Shown here in pieces: positions 1 to 6,207 of a stretch of 9,435 bases of DNA (its first letter is position 1; the number at the start of each line of letters is the position of its first letter). The DNA is taken from assembly GCA_000715685.1 (NCBI GenBank), contig KL569433.1, forward strand, positions 4,346 to 13,780, read 5' to 3'. The position numbers and the translations under genes were made by a program. This DNA comes from Streptomyces lilacinus. Lineage in GTDB: Bacteria; Actinomycetota; Actinomycetes; Streptomycetales; Streptomycetaceae. The notes under the pieces were generated by a model. The model was not told the DNA's origin and searched no databases. It saw only the letters and a program-made list of their open reading frames with translations.

Positions 1-18
1 GATGTGTATAAGAGACAG
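1..18 (+). other. Tn5 mosaic-end (Nextera-type) adapter remnant
   Basis: The first 18 bases equal the 19-bp Tn5 mosaic end without its first A. This sequence is added by transposase during library preparation. It is therefore a technical sequence, not genome, and real sequence starts at base 19. Read in one frame it gives the peptide YKRQ, a familiar contamination tag in predicted proteins. Any protein that seems to start here is an artefact. Confidence 0.97.
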
Positions 19-144
19 GTTCGCGGCCGAACCGCCGAGGAACTTCCCGAAGGTCTCCACCTCCGCCAGCGACACGCCGGTTTGGAGTGGATAGAGGTCC
101 ACCCCGAGCCGGCCCATGGTGATGAGGTCGTACGGACCGGTCAT
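19..144 (-). CDS. iolC: 5-dehydro-2-deoxygluconokinase, N-terminal fragment (cut by contig end)
   Basis: Only the first 42 codons are present; the rest lies beyond the left end. IolC is a PfkB/ribokinase-family sugar kinase that phosphorylates 5-dehydro-2-deoxy-D-gluconate in cytosolic myo-inositol catabolism. The visible residues include the N-terminal strand DLITMGRLGVDLYP (residues 6-19), typical of actinobacterial IolC, and the PfkB substrate loop GKFLGGSAAN (33-42). The ATG at 144 is preceded by a purine-rich ribosome binding site (GGAGGGGG, 3 bases from the ATG). A TTGACA/TAGACC promoter (257-228) lies upstream and predicts a leader of about 75 bases. The gene is divergent from the IolE-like/dehydrogenase genes and shares the operator region with them. 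Truncation is due to the adapter and says nothing about function. Another PfkB kinase is possible, but the neighbours favour IolC. Confidence 0.82.
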
Positions 145-227
145 CGTCCCCCTCCGCTTCCCCTCCGCCTGCCCTCCGTGCCGCCGCGCCGGCGGGCGCG
201 CGCTCCGGCCTCGGCTCCAGGAGCTCA

Positions 228-257
228 GGTCTAGTCGGGCGCGCGGGACCGTGTCAA
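228..257 (-). promoter_or_regulatory. Predicted iolC promoter
   Basis: On the minus strand TTGACA (257-252) is followed after 18 bases by TAGACC (233-228). This is close to the Streptomyces housekeeping pattern TTGAC-N17/18-TAGNNT. It would start transcription near 221, about 77 bases upstream of the iolC ATG. The 264-279 inverted repeat sits 6 bases upstream of the -35 box, so a bound regulator could block or assist RNA polymerase. Confidence 0.6.
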
Positions 258-263
258 GCATTT

Positions 264-279
264 GTCCTTACATAAGGAC
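264..279. promoter_or_regulatory. Operator-like inverted repeat 1 (GTCC-N8-GGAC)
   Basis: GTCCTTA-CA-TAAGGAC is a perfect 7-bp dyad with a 2-base centre, placed just upstream of the leftward TTGACA. It shares the GTCC-N8-GGAC frame with the repeat at 302-323, whose centre is about 41 bp away, near four helical turns. This fits a dimeric regulator binding two sites on the same DNA face. The regulator is not in the window; a GntR- or LacI-family inositol regulator is a guess from known iol systems. Confidence 0.65.
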
Positions 280-301
280 GTCCCGGGATGCGCATTGACG
301 T

Positions 302-323
302 TACGTCCGTATGTCCGGACGTA
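302..323. promoter_or_regulatory. Operator-like inverted repeat 2
   Basis: TACGTCCG (302-309) and CGGACGTA (316-323) form a perfect 8-bp dyad around a 6-base centre. Inside it, 305-320 keeps the GTCC-N8-GGAC frame of operator 1. Its right edge is 3 bases from the TTGACA at 327, mirroring the arrangement on the iolC side. Confidence 0.65.
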
Positions 324-326
324 CTC

Positions 327-355
327 TTGACACTCCCCCGCACAGCCAGGAAGCT
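327..355 (+). promoter_or_regulatory. Predicted promoter of the rightward inositol operon
   Basis: TTGACA at 327-332 is an exact -35 box. The -10 is poor: at 17 bases spacing the hexamer is GAAGCT (350-355), keeping only the second A and last T of TANNNT. A weak -10 is compatible with a regulated or activated promoter. The expected start near 362 gives a leader of about 54 bases before the ATG at 416. Confidence 0.45.
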
Positions 356-415
356 GACCGGCGTTCCCAGAGCCCTTGCCCGGTCAGCGTCGACCGGCGA
401 GAGGAGAGCCGCCGC

Positions 416-1336
416 ATGGACCGCATCCCGCCGACCGCCCCCGTCCTGGACCGGATCCGCGTGGGATCGGCGCCGGACTCCTGGGGCGTCTGGTTCGCCG
501 ACGACCCGGCGCAGCTGCCCTGGCGGCGGTTCCTGGACGAGGTGGCCGAGGCGGGCTACGAGTGGATCGAGCTGGGCCCGTACGGCTACCTCCCCACCGA
601 CCCCGCCCGGCTGCGCGCGGAGACGGAACGCCGCGGCCTGAAGGTGTCCGCCGGCACGGTCTTCACCGCGCTGCACCGCGGGCCGGCGGTCTGGGAGGAG
701 ACCTGGGAACAGGTCGCCCGTGTGGCCGCCCTCGCCCGGGACACGGGCGCGGGCCACCTCGTCGTCATCCCCGCCTTCTGGCGCGACGACAAGACGGCCG
801 AGCCGCTCGAGAGCCCGGAGCTGACCGCCGAGCAGTGGCGCCACCTGGCCGCCGGCACGGAGCGGCTGGCGGCCGAGGTCCGCGACGTCTACGGCCTGTC
901 GATCGCCGTGCACCCGCACGCCGACACCCACATCGACACCGAGGCCCACGTCGAGCGCTTCCTCGACGCCACCGACCCCGACCTGGTGAAGCTGTGCCTG
1001 GACACCGGCCACTACGCCTACTGCGGCGGCGACAGCGTCAAGCTCATCAAGACCTACGGGGAACGCATCGGCTACCTCCACCTCAAGCAGGTGGACCCGG
1101 CGGTGCTGGCCGACGTCGTCGAGCACGGCACCCCCTTCGGCCCCGCCGTCCGGCAGGGCGTGATGTGCGAACCGCCGCGCGGCGTACCGGCGCTGGAGCC
1201 CGTGCTGACCGCCGCCCAGGCGCTCGGCGTGGACCTCTTCGCCATCGTCGAGCAGGACATGTACCCGTGCCCGCCGGACCGCCCCCTGCCGATCGCCCGG
1301 CGCACCCGGGCCTTCCTGCGCTCCTGCGGCGCGTAA
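416..1336 (+). CDS. IolE-like inosose dehydratase / sugar phosphate isomerase-epimerase family TIM barrel
   Basis: This 306-residue protein belongs to the xylose isomerase-like TIM-barrel superfamily, as do IolE (2-keto-myo-inositol dehydratase), IolI and IolH. The N-terminus ([15 protein letters not shown], 16-30) is the first barrel strand. Likely metal and active-site positions are His166/His168 (VHPHAD), Asp196 and His199 (LDTGH), His222 (LHLK) and Glu279 (VEQD). The His pair at 166/168 followed by T-x-I-x-T-E recalls IolE, where isomerases usually have a Glu ligand. The ATG at 416 has GAGGAG at 401-406; upstream in-frame starts would lie in the promoter. It is first in a rightward operon with two inositol dehydrogenase-like genes and divergent from iolC, which supports dehydration of 2-keto-myo-inositol. 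The family is certain; dehydratase rather than isomerase is likely but not proven. Confidence 0.85.
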   Translation: MDRIPPTAPVLDRIRVGSAPDSWGVWFADDPAQLPWRRFLDEVAEAGYEWIELGPYGYLPTDPARLRAETERRGLKVSAGTVFTALHRGPAVWEETWEQVARVAALARDTGAGHLVVIPAFWRDDKTAEPLESPELTAEQWRHLAAGTERLAAEVRDVYGLSIAVHPHADTHIDTEAHVERFLDATDPDLVKLCLDTGHYAYCGGDSVKLIKTYGERIGYLHLKQVDPAVLADVVEHGTPFGPAVRQGVMCEPPRGVPALEPVLTAAQALGVDLFAIVEQDMYPCPPDRPLPIARRTRAFLRSCGA

Positions 1337-1392
1337 TCACGCGTAATCAGCAGGCGCCCCCACACACAGCCAGGAACGACGAGGAACGAGCG

Positions 1393-2421
1393 ATGACGCG
1401 AGGCAGAACCCCCTACACCCTCGGCGTGGCCGTGATCGGTGCCGGCAGGATGGGCGCGGACCACGTCCGGCGTCTCGACGAGGTCGTCGGCGGGGCGCGC
1501 GTGAGCGCGGTCGTCGACATCGACGGCGAGCGTGCCGAGGCCGTGGCCGGGCGCGTCCGCGGCTGCGTAGCCCACACCGACCCGGCGGCCGCCATGGACG
1601 CCGGCGACGTCGACGCGGTGCTCGTCGCCTCCCCCGGCCCCGCGCACGAGGAGGCGCTGCTCGCCGCATTGGAGCGCGACCTGCCCGTGCTGTGCGAGAA
1701 GCCCCTCACCCCGGACGCCGCGGGCGCGCTGCGGGTGCTGGAGGCCGAGACGCGGCTGGGGCACCGACGGATCCAGGTCGGCTTCATGCGGCGCTACGAC
1801 AGCGAGTACCAGCAGCTGAAGGCGCTGCTCGACGCGGGGGAGCTCGGGCGGACGCTCATGCTGCACTGCGCCCACCGCAACGTCTCGACGCCGCCCGGCT
1901 TCACCGCCCCGATGATGATCAACGACTCGGTCGTCCACGAGATCGACGCCGCCCGCTGGCTGCTCGACGAGGAGATCGCGGCCGTGCGCGTCCTGCGGCC
2001 GACCCCCTCCTCGGCCGCGCCGCAGGGGCTGAGCGACCCGCAGCTGGTCCTCCTCGAGACCACCGGGGGCGCGGTCGTCGACGTCGAGGTCTTCGTCAAC
2101 TGCGGCTTCGGCTACGAGGTGCGCTGCGAGGCCGTCGGCGAGCGCGGCGCCGCGCGGATCGGCGCCGCGCACGGGATGTCCGTGAGCGCCGGCGGCCGCC
2201 GGGGCGCCGAGATCGCCCAGGACTTCCTCACGCGCTTCCGGGACGCCTACGACCGCGAGGTGCGGGCCTGGGTGGACGCCACCCGGCACGGGCGGACCAC
2301 GGGCCCGAGCGCCTGGGACGGCTACGCGGCCGCGGCGGTCTGCGAGGCGGCCGTACGGGCACAGGCCACCGGCGACCGCACACCGGTCGCGCTCGGCGAG
2401 CGGCCCGCGCTGTACGGCTGA
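1393..2421 (+). CDS. iolG: Inositol 2-dehydrogenase, Gfo/Idh/MocA family
   Basis: A 342-residue NAD(P)-dependent dehydrogenase that would oxidise myo-inositol to 2-keto-myo-inositol (scyllo-inosose), the first step of the pathway. The Rossmann fold begins [13 protein letters not shown] (12-24), with an acidic end of strand two at VVDID (40-44) that favours NAD. The catalytic lysine is Lys103 in CEKP; Asp178 and His182 follow in NDSVVHEID. The spacings of 75 and 4 residues equal those of the Lys97/Asp172/His176 triad of Bacillus subtilis inositol dehydrogenase. The ATG at 1393 is preceded by GAGGA at 1381-1385. It lies 56 bases after the IolE-like gene and 63 bases before a paralogue, so co-transcription is likely. 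Full length, no defects seen. A related cyclitol as substrate cannot be excluded. Confidence 0.85.
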   Translation: MTRGRTPYTLGVAVIGAGRMGADHVRRLDEVVGGARVSAVVDIDGERAEAVAGRVRGCVAHTDPAAAMDAGDVDAVLVASPGPAHEEALLAALERDLPVLCEKPLTPDAAGALRVLEAETRLGHRRIQVGFMRRYDSEYQQLKALLDAGELGRTLMLHCAHRNVSTPPGFTAPMMINDSVVHEIDAARWLLDEEIAAVRVLRPTPSSAAPQGLSDPQLVLLETTGGAVVDVEVFVNCGFGYEVRCEAVGERGAARIGAAHGMSVSAGGRRGAEIAQDFLTRFRDAYDREVRAWVDATRHGRTTGPSAWDGYAAAAVCEAAVRAQATGDRTPVALGERPALYG

Positions 2422-2484
2422 GTCTTTTCACCACACTCCGGCACGGGCCGCACCGGCCGGTCACCACCACGGACGGAGCAGGGG

Positions 2485-3486
2485 ATGCGCATCGGAGTCA
2501 TCGGCGCGGGGCGCATCGGGTCCCTGCACGCCGCCGCGCTGGCGGCCACGGACGGGGTCGACGAGCTGCTGATCGCCGACGCCGACCCGGGCCGGGCGGC
2601 GGTCCTGGCCCGGACCCTCGGCGCCCGCCCCGCCCGCTCGACGGGCGAGCTCTTCACCACGGCCGGCGTGGACGCCGTCGTCATCGCCGCCGCCACCGCC
2701 GCCCACGCCGGGCTGATCACCCGGGCGGCGCGCGCCGGGCTGCCCGCGTTCTGCGAGAAGCCCGTGGCCCTCGATCTGCCGGGCACGATCGCCGCTCTGC
2801 GGGAGGTCGAGGCGGCGGGGACGCTGCTGCAGATCGGCTTCCAGCGGCGCTTCGACGCCGGCTTCCTGGCCGCCCGCGAGGCGTTGCGGTCGGGGCGGCT
2901 GGGGCGCGTGCACACCATTCGGTGCGTGACGTCCGACGCGGCGCCGCCGCCCCCGGAGTTCCTGCCGCTCTCCGGCGGACTGTTCCGCGACTGCCTGGTC
3001 CACGACTTCGACGCCGTCCGCTGGCTGACCGGGCGCGAGGTGACCGAGGTCTACGCGCGGGGTACGAACGGCGGCGCGGCCTTCTTCCGCGAGGCCGGCG
3101 ACGTGGACACCGCGGCCGCCCTCCTCACCCTGGACGACGGCACGCTCGTGACAGCGACCGCCACTCGTTACAACGGAGCCGGGTACGACGTGCGGACGGA
3201 GCTGTCCGGCGAGCGCGACCAGTGGGTCGTCGGGCTGACCGACCGGGCGCCCCTGACCTCCGCCGAGCCGGGCGGCCCGGCGACGCCGCGCCGGCCGTGG
3301 GCGAGCTTCCAGGAGCGGTTCGAGGCCGCGTACCGGGCGGAGCTCGCGGCATTCATGCAGGCCGCGCGGGGTGCGACGGGCAACCCCTGCCCGGGCGCCG
3401 AGGGGCTGCGGGCCCTGCACGTCGCCGAGGCCTGCGAGGTCTCCCGGCGGGAGAACCGGCCGGTGCGCCTGGCCGACGTCGGCTGA
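2485..3486 (+). CDS. Second Gfo/Idh/MocA dehydrogenase, inositol dehydrogenase-like
   Basis: A 333-residue oxidoreductase, shorter than and clearly diverged from the preceding paralogue. The nucleotide-binding motif is IGVIGAGRIGSLHA (3-16), with ADADP (31-35) ending the second strand. Lys92 in CEKP, then Asp169 and His173 in RDCLVHDFD, form the catalytic set; the Lys-Asp distance is 77 against 75 in its neighbour, so the active-site loops differ. It probably acts on another inositol isomer (scyllo- or D-chiro-inositol) or a keto-inositol, inferred only from context and family. The ATG at 2485 has GGAG at 2475-2478. It is the last gene of the operon and is followed by a hairpin at 3493-3512. 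Confidence 0.85.
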   Translation: MRIGVIGAGRIGSLHAAALAATDGVDELLIADADPGRAAVLARTLGARPARSTGELFTTAGVDAVVIAAATAAHAGLITRAARAGLPAFCEKPVALDLPGTIAALREVEAAGTLLQIGFQRRFDAGFLAAREALRSGRLGRVHTIRCVTSDAAPPPPEFLPLSGGLFRDCLVHDFDAVRWLTGREVTEVYARGTNGGAAFFREAGDVDTAAALLTLDDGTLVTATATRYNGAGYDVRTELSGERDQWVVGLTDRAPLTSAEPGGPATPRRPWASFQERFEAAYRAELAAFMQAARGATGNPCPGAEGLRALHVAEACEVSRRENRPVRLADVG

Positions 3487-3492
3487 GTCCGG

Positions 3493-3512
3493 GGCCGGCC
3501 GGGGGGCCGGTC
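3493..3512 (+). terminator. Possible operon-end hairpin
   Basis: GGCCGGCC, a GGGG loop and GGCCGGTC form an 8-bp stem (one G-U pair) starting 6 bases after the stop codon of the second dehydrogenase. There is no T-run, so it would be a weak or non-canonical terminator, a type often proposed in Streptomyces. Confidence 0.4.
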
Positions 3513-3546
3513 GGGACCCGCCGGGGCGTATCACCCGGGGAGTCGT

Positions 3547-3618
3547 CACCGAAAGGTGTTACCGAGTCATCTCGGCGTTACGAGCGTCACGGCCGCGCGA
3601 TCCTTCCGTCACAGACGG
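3547..3618 (+). other. Cluster of short hairpins upstream of the HTH gene
   Basis: The gap 3487-3745 has no gene. Beyond the terminator-like hairpin it holds CACC-GAAA-GGTG (3547-3558, a GNRA-type tetraloop), CCGAG-TCAT-CTCGG (3562-3575) and CCGTC-ACA-GACGG (3606-3618). Around them lie four G(T/C)(T/C)AC words at 3545, 3558, 3577 and 3586. This could be a structured leader of the HTH mRNA or a set of protein-binding sites. I found no convincing promoter and no match to a riboswitch I know. Confidence 0.3.
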
Positions 3619-3745
3619 CCGACAGGGTCCTCTCACGGTCACTCTGCGTCGTTCTCCGGGGCGAGGCTGATCGACCAAGAACGGCCCGCCGCAGCTCCCC
3701 CATCGGTTCCCCCACCGTGGCTGCGGCGCGGCGGAGAGGCGAGAG

Positions 3746-3955
3746 ATGACCGACCGTCGACTCTGGTCCTACCGCGAGATCGCGGCACACATCGGCGTGC
3801 AGACCGACACCGTGCGGTCGTACCGCAAGCACGGCCTGCTGCCTGCCCCGGACACGAAGGAGGGCGGCAAGCCGTACTGGTACGCGGACACGATCCGTAA
3901 CTGGGTGGCGCAGCGGCCCGGCAACCGGAACCGACGCACATCGAAGAAACCTTAA
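3746..3955 (+). CDS. Small helix-turn-helix DNA-binding protein
   Basis: A basic 69-residue protein. The segment WSYREIAAHIGVQTDTVRSY (7-26) reads as a helix-turn-helix, followed by KHGLLPAPD (28-36) and a wing-like part with GKPYWYADTIRNWV (41-54). This resembles the DNA-binding half of MerR/excisionase-like proteins. It has no effector domain, no cysteine and no coiled coil, so it cannot bind copper through thiols. The C-terminus is rich in Arg and Lys. The start is supported by GGAGAGG at 3733-3739, 6 bases from the ATG. Its stop lies only 93 bases before copZ, but copZ has its own operator and promoter. It might be a small regulator, a nucleoid-type factor or a prophage-derived excisionase relic; no phage genes are nearby. 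I do not recognise a named gene. Confidence 0.8.
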   Translation: MTDRRLWSYREIAAHIGVQTDTVRSYRKHGLLPAPDTKEGGKPYWYADTIRNWVAQRPGNRNRRTSKKP

Positions 3956-3965
3956 ATCGCCGATT

Positions 3966-3998
3966 CCTTACCCCTCGGATACCCCCGGGGGGTAAGGT
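3966..3998 (+). promoter_or_regulatory. Copper-type operator (CsoR-like) overlapping the copZ promoter
   Basis: The core TACCCCC-G-GGGGGTA (3980-3994) is a perfect 7-bp dyad with a 1-base centre and matches the C-tract/G-tract operators bound by CsoR copper repressors in actinobacteria. An outer perfect 9-bp dyad, CCTTACCCC (3966-3974) with GGGGTAAGG (3989-3997), encloses it. A -10 like hexamer TAAGGT lies at 3993-3998, so a bound repressor would hide it; the expected start is near 4005. No csoR gene is in the window, so the regulator would be encoded elsewhere. The CsoR assignment rests on family knowledge. Confidence 0.75.
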
Positions 3999-4004
3999 GT
4001 CACC

Positions 4005-4020
4005 AGTGCCAGAAGGCACT
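4005..4020 (+). promoter_or_regulatory. Hairpin at the predicted 5' end of copZ mRNA
   Basis: AGTGCC-AGAA-GGCACT is a perfect 6-bp stem with a 4-base loop. Given the TAAGGT -10 at 3993-3998, transcription should begin at or next to 4005, which would put the hairpin at the very 5' end of the mRNA. Such a hairpin could protect it from decay. The ribosome binding site (GAGGAG, 4036-4041) lies downstream and stays free. Confidence 0.45.
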
Positions 4021-4048
4021 CGAAAGAGATCATCCGAGGAGTACGCCC

Positions 4049-4261
4049 ATGACCACCACCGTCTACAAGGTGACCGGCATGACCTGCGGCCACTGCGAGT
4101 CCGCGGTCACCGAAGAGCTCTCCGCGCTCGACGGCGTGACGTCGGTCTCGGCCGTCGCGGCCAGCGGTCTGGTGACCGTCACCGCGGCCGCCCCGCTGGA
4201 CGACGAGGCCGTCCGCGCCGCCGTGGACGAGGCCGGGTACGAGCTCGCCGGCCGCACCTGA
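4049..4261 (+). CDS. copZ: CopZ-type copper chaperone (heavy-metal-associated domain)
   Basis: A 70-residue single HMA domain with the usual beta-alpha-beta-beta-alpha-beta layout. The metal site GMTCGHC (10-16) supplies Cys13 and Cys16, and Tyr64 sits near the C-terminal loop as in many copper HMA proteins. It would carry Cu(I) in the cytosol to a CopA P-type ATPase and to the CsoR repressor. The ATG at 4049 has GAGGAG 7 bases upstream. Control by copper through the dyad at 3966-3997 is well supported by sequence. No copA follows: the next 487 bases hold no protein gene and then citrate synthase on the other strand, so copZ is a single-gene unit here and copA must lie elsewhere. Length and motif are normal for the family. 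Confidence 0.93.
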   Translation: MTTTVYKVTGMTCGHCESAVTEELSALDGVTSVSAVAASGLVTVTAAAPLDDEAVRAAVDEAGYELAGRT

Positions 4262-4326
4262 TCCCTCCATACCGGATCCCCCGCGCCCGATCCTCACAGA
4301 ATCACCACAAGTGGCCCCTTGCCCTT

Positions 4327-4356
4327 TTGCACCCCTTATGCCAGGAGACCTAGATC
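4327..4356 (+). promoter_or_regulatory. Promoter-like pair upstream of candidate small RNA
   Basis: TTGCAC (4327-4332) and TAGATC (4351-4356) are separated by 18 bases and predict a start near 4361-4364. The -35 matches TTGACA at four of six positions; the -10 fits TAG-A. No protein gene follows on this strand before the terminator at 4562-4608. Confidence 0.4.
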
Positions 4357-4361
4357 ACAGC

Positions 4362-4609
4362 GATTGGTAGGTAACCATCGCGGGGGGTCGAGGGTCTAAC
4401 CAGGCAGTGCTGGATCGTCTTGGGGGACGGACCGGCGCAACGCGTGGCCGGGGCACGTACCCGGGGAGCTTTGAGCGGCCCTCCCGTACGTACGCGTCCC
4501 GGCAGATCGCGTCCGTCGGCTCCTGGCCGGGTCCCGTGGGGGGAATCCGTGCCGGGACAGGAAAGCGCCTCGCTCCGACCCGTGGGGGGATCGGAGACGG
4601 GGCGCTTTT
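4362..4609 (+). ncRNA. Candidate small RNA (or long copZ 3' UTR), about 250 nt
   Basis: The segment runs from the predicted start near 4362 to the T-run of a very strong terminator and has no protein-coding content. It folds by eye into at least three local hairpins. At the start, GCGAT-(T)-GGT pairs with ACC-ATCGC (4360-4381). In the middle, CGTAC plus GGGAG pairs with CTCCC plus GTACG (4456-4490, 12-base loop). Before the terminator, GTCCCG pairs with CGGGAC (4531-4558). G-runs of 5-6 bases occur at 4382, 4422, 4538 and 4584, and the last two lie in identical 12-base words. I have an unverified recollection of small RNAs reported next to the citrate synthase gene in Streptomyces coelicolor. 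If the promoter is not real, the same sequence would be a structured copZ 3' UTR. Function unknown. Confidence 0.5.
4562..4608 (+). terminator. Strong rho-independent terminator
   Basis: The 5' arm 4562-4578 pairs with 4591-4608 over 17 base pairs, with one bulged A (4597) and one T-G pair, around a 12-base loop. The 3' arm ends in TTTT (4606-4609). It ends whatever is transcribed rightward past copZ. The complementary AAA at the 5' foot gives a short T-run on the other strand, so it may also back up the citrate synthase terminator. Confidence 0.85.
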
Positions 4610-4667
4610 CATTGGGGCGCTCCTCGGGGCCTTCGGGGCCTTCCGGTGGGCCGTCCCGTCAGCCGCA

Positions 4668-4715
4668 ACGCGCGAGGCGCCCCGCACCGAAGAAGGTGCG
4701 GGGCGCCTCGTGCGT
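4668..4715 (-). terminator. Citrate synthase terminator hairpin (21-bp stem)
   Basis: Bases 4668-4688 pair with 4695-4715 (one G-T pair at 4672/4711) around the loop GAAGAA. The 16 inner pairs (4673-4688 with 4695-4710) are perfect. It begins 33 bases after the citrate synthase stop. There is no T-run in either direction. Besides ending transcription it may protect the mRNA 3' end and separate the two converging transcripts. Confidence 0.8.
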
Positions 4716-4748
4716 GTGACGCGGTCTCGCGTGCGCGGACGCGAGGGG

Positions 4749-6038
<1,290 letters not shown>

Positions 6039-6079
6039 GTCATCCCTCACCGACGTTGTGCCTCTTCTTCGAGGTGCCC

Positions 6080-6114
6080 TGACTACCCCTACCTTCCCCC
6101 ATTTGGACGATGAA
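6080..6114 (-). promoter_or_regulatory. Possible citrate synthase promoter
   Basis: In the 169-base gap, minus-strand TTCATC (6114-6109) and TAGGGG (6091-6086) are 17 bases apart; TAGTCA (6085-6080) is an alternative -10. Transcription would start about 40 bases before the GTG. Both boxes are imperfect. A small dyad CGGCAC-TCA-GTGCCG sits at 6148-6162 upstream and could be a binding site or the 3' end of the helicase transcript. Confidence 0.3.
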
Positions 6115-6207
6115 CGTGCACTCGGGGTCGGCCATAGGGCCCAAAGGCGGCACTCAGTGCCGTCCAGCCTGCCCATCCTGCCCCCTTCGCCCGGATTGGT
6201 AAACCGC

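Larger units (their letters stand above)
4262..4748. other. 487-base stretch without protein genes between copZ and citrate synthase
   Basis: No credible reading frame is present on either strand. The copZ-proximal part (4262-4326) shows no terminator. The remainder holds a promoter-like pair (4327-4356), hairpins at 4360-4381, 4456-4490 and 4531-4558, a rho-independent terminator (4562-4608) and the citrate synthase terminator (4668-4715). Between the two terminators the word TCGGGGCCT is repeated in tandem (4624-4632 and 4633-4641). Confidence 0.7.

Noticed and set aside
1072..2289. 405-codon minus-strand frame opposite IolG
   Set aside because: No domain, antisense to a gene with intact catalytic motifs, no ribosome binding site found.
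376..2421. Long + frame fused to the IolG reading frame
   Set aside because: The part before 1393 is an out-of-frame, Arg/Pro/Gly-rich reading of the IolE-like gene. The ATG at 1393 with its ribosome binding site is the real start.
1692..3749. 685-codon + frame across both dehydrogenases
   Set aside because: Shadow frame rich in Arg, Ala and Gly, overlapping two well-supported genes in other frames.
4531..4608. c-di-AMP (ydaO-type) riboswitch, suggested by GGGGGGAATCC
   Set aside because: The conserved 3' core of that class as I know it is not seen, and no gene follows on this strand before the terminator.
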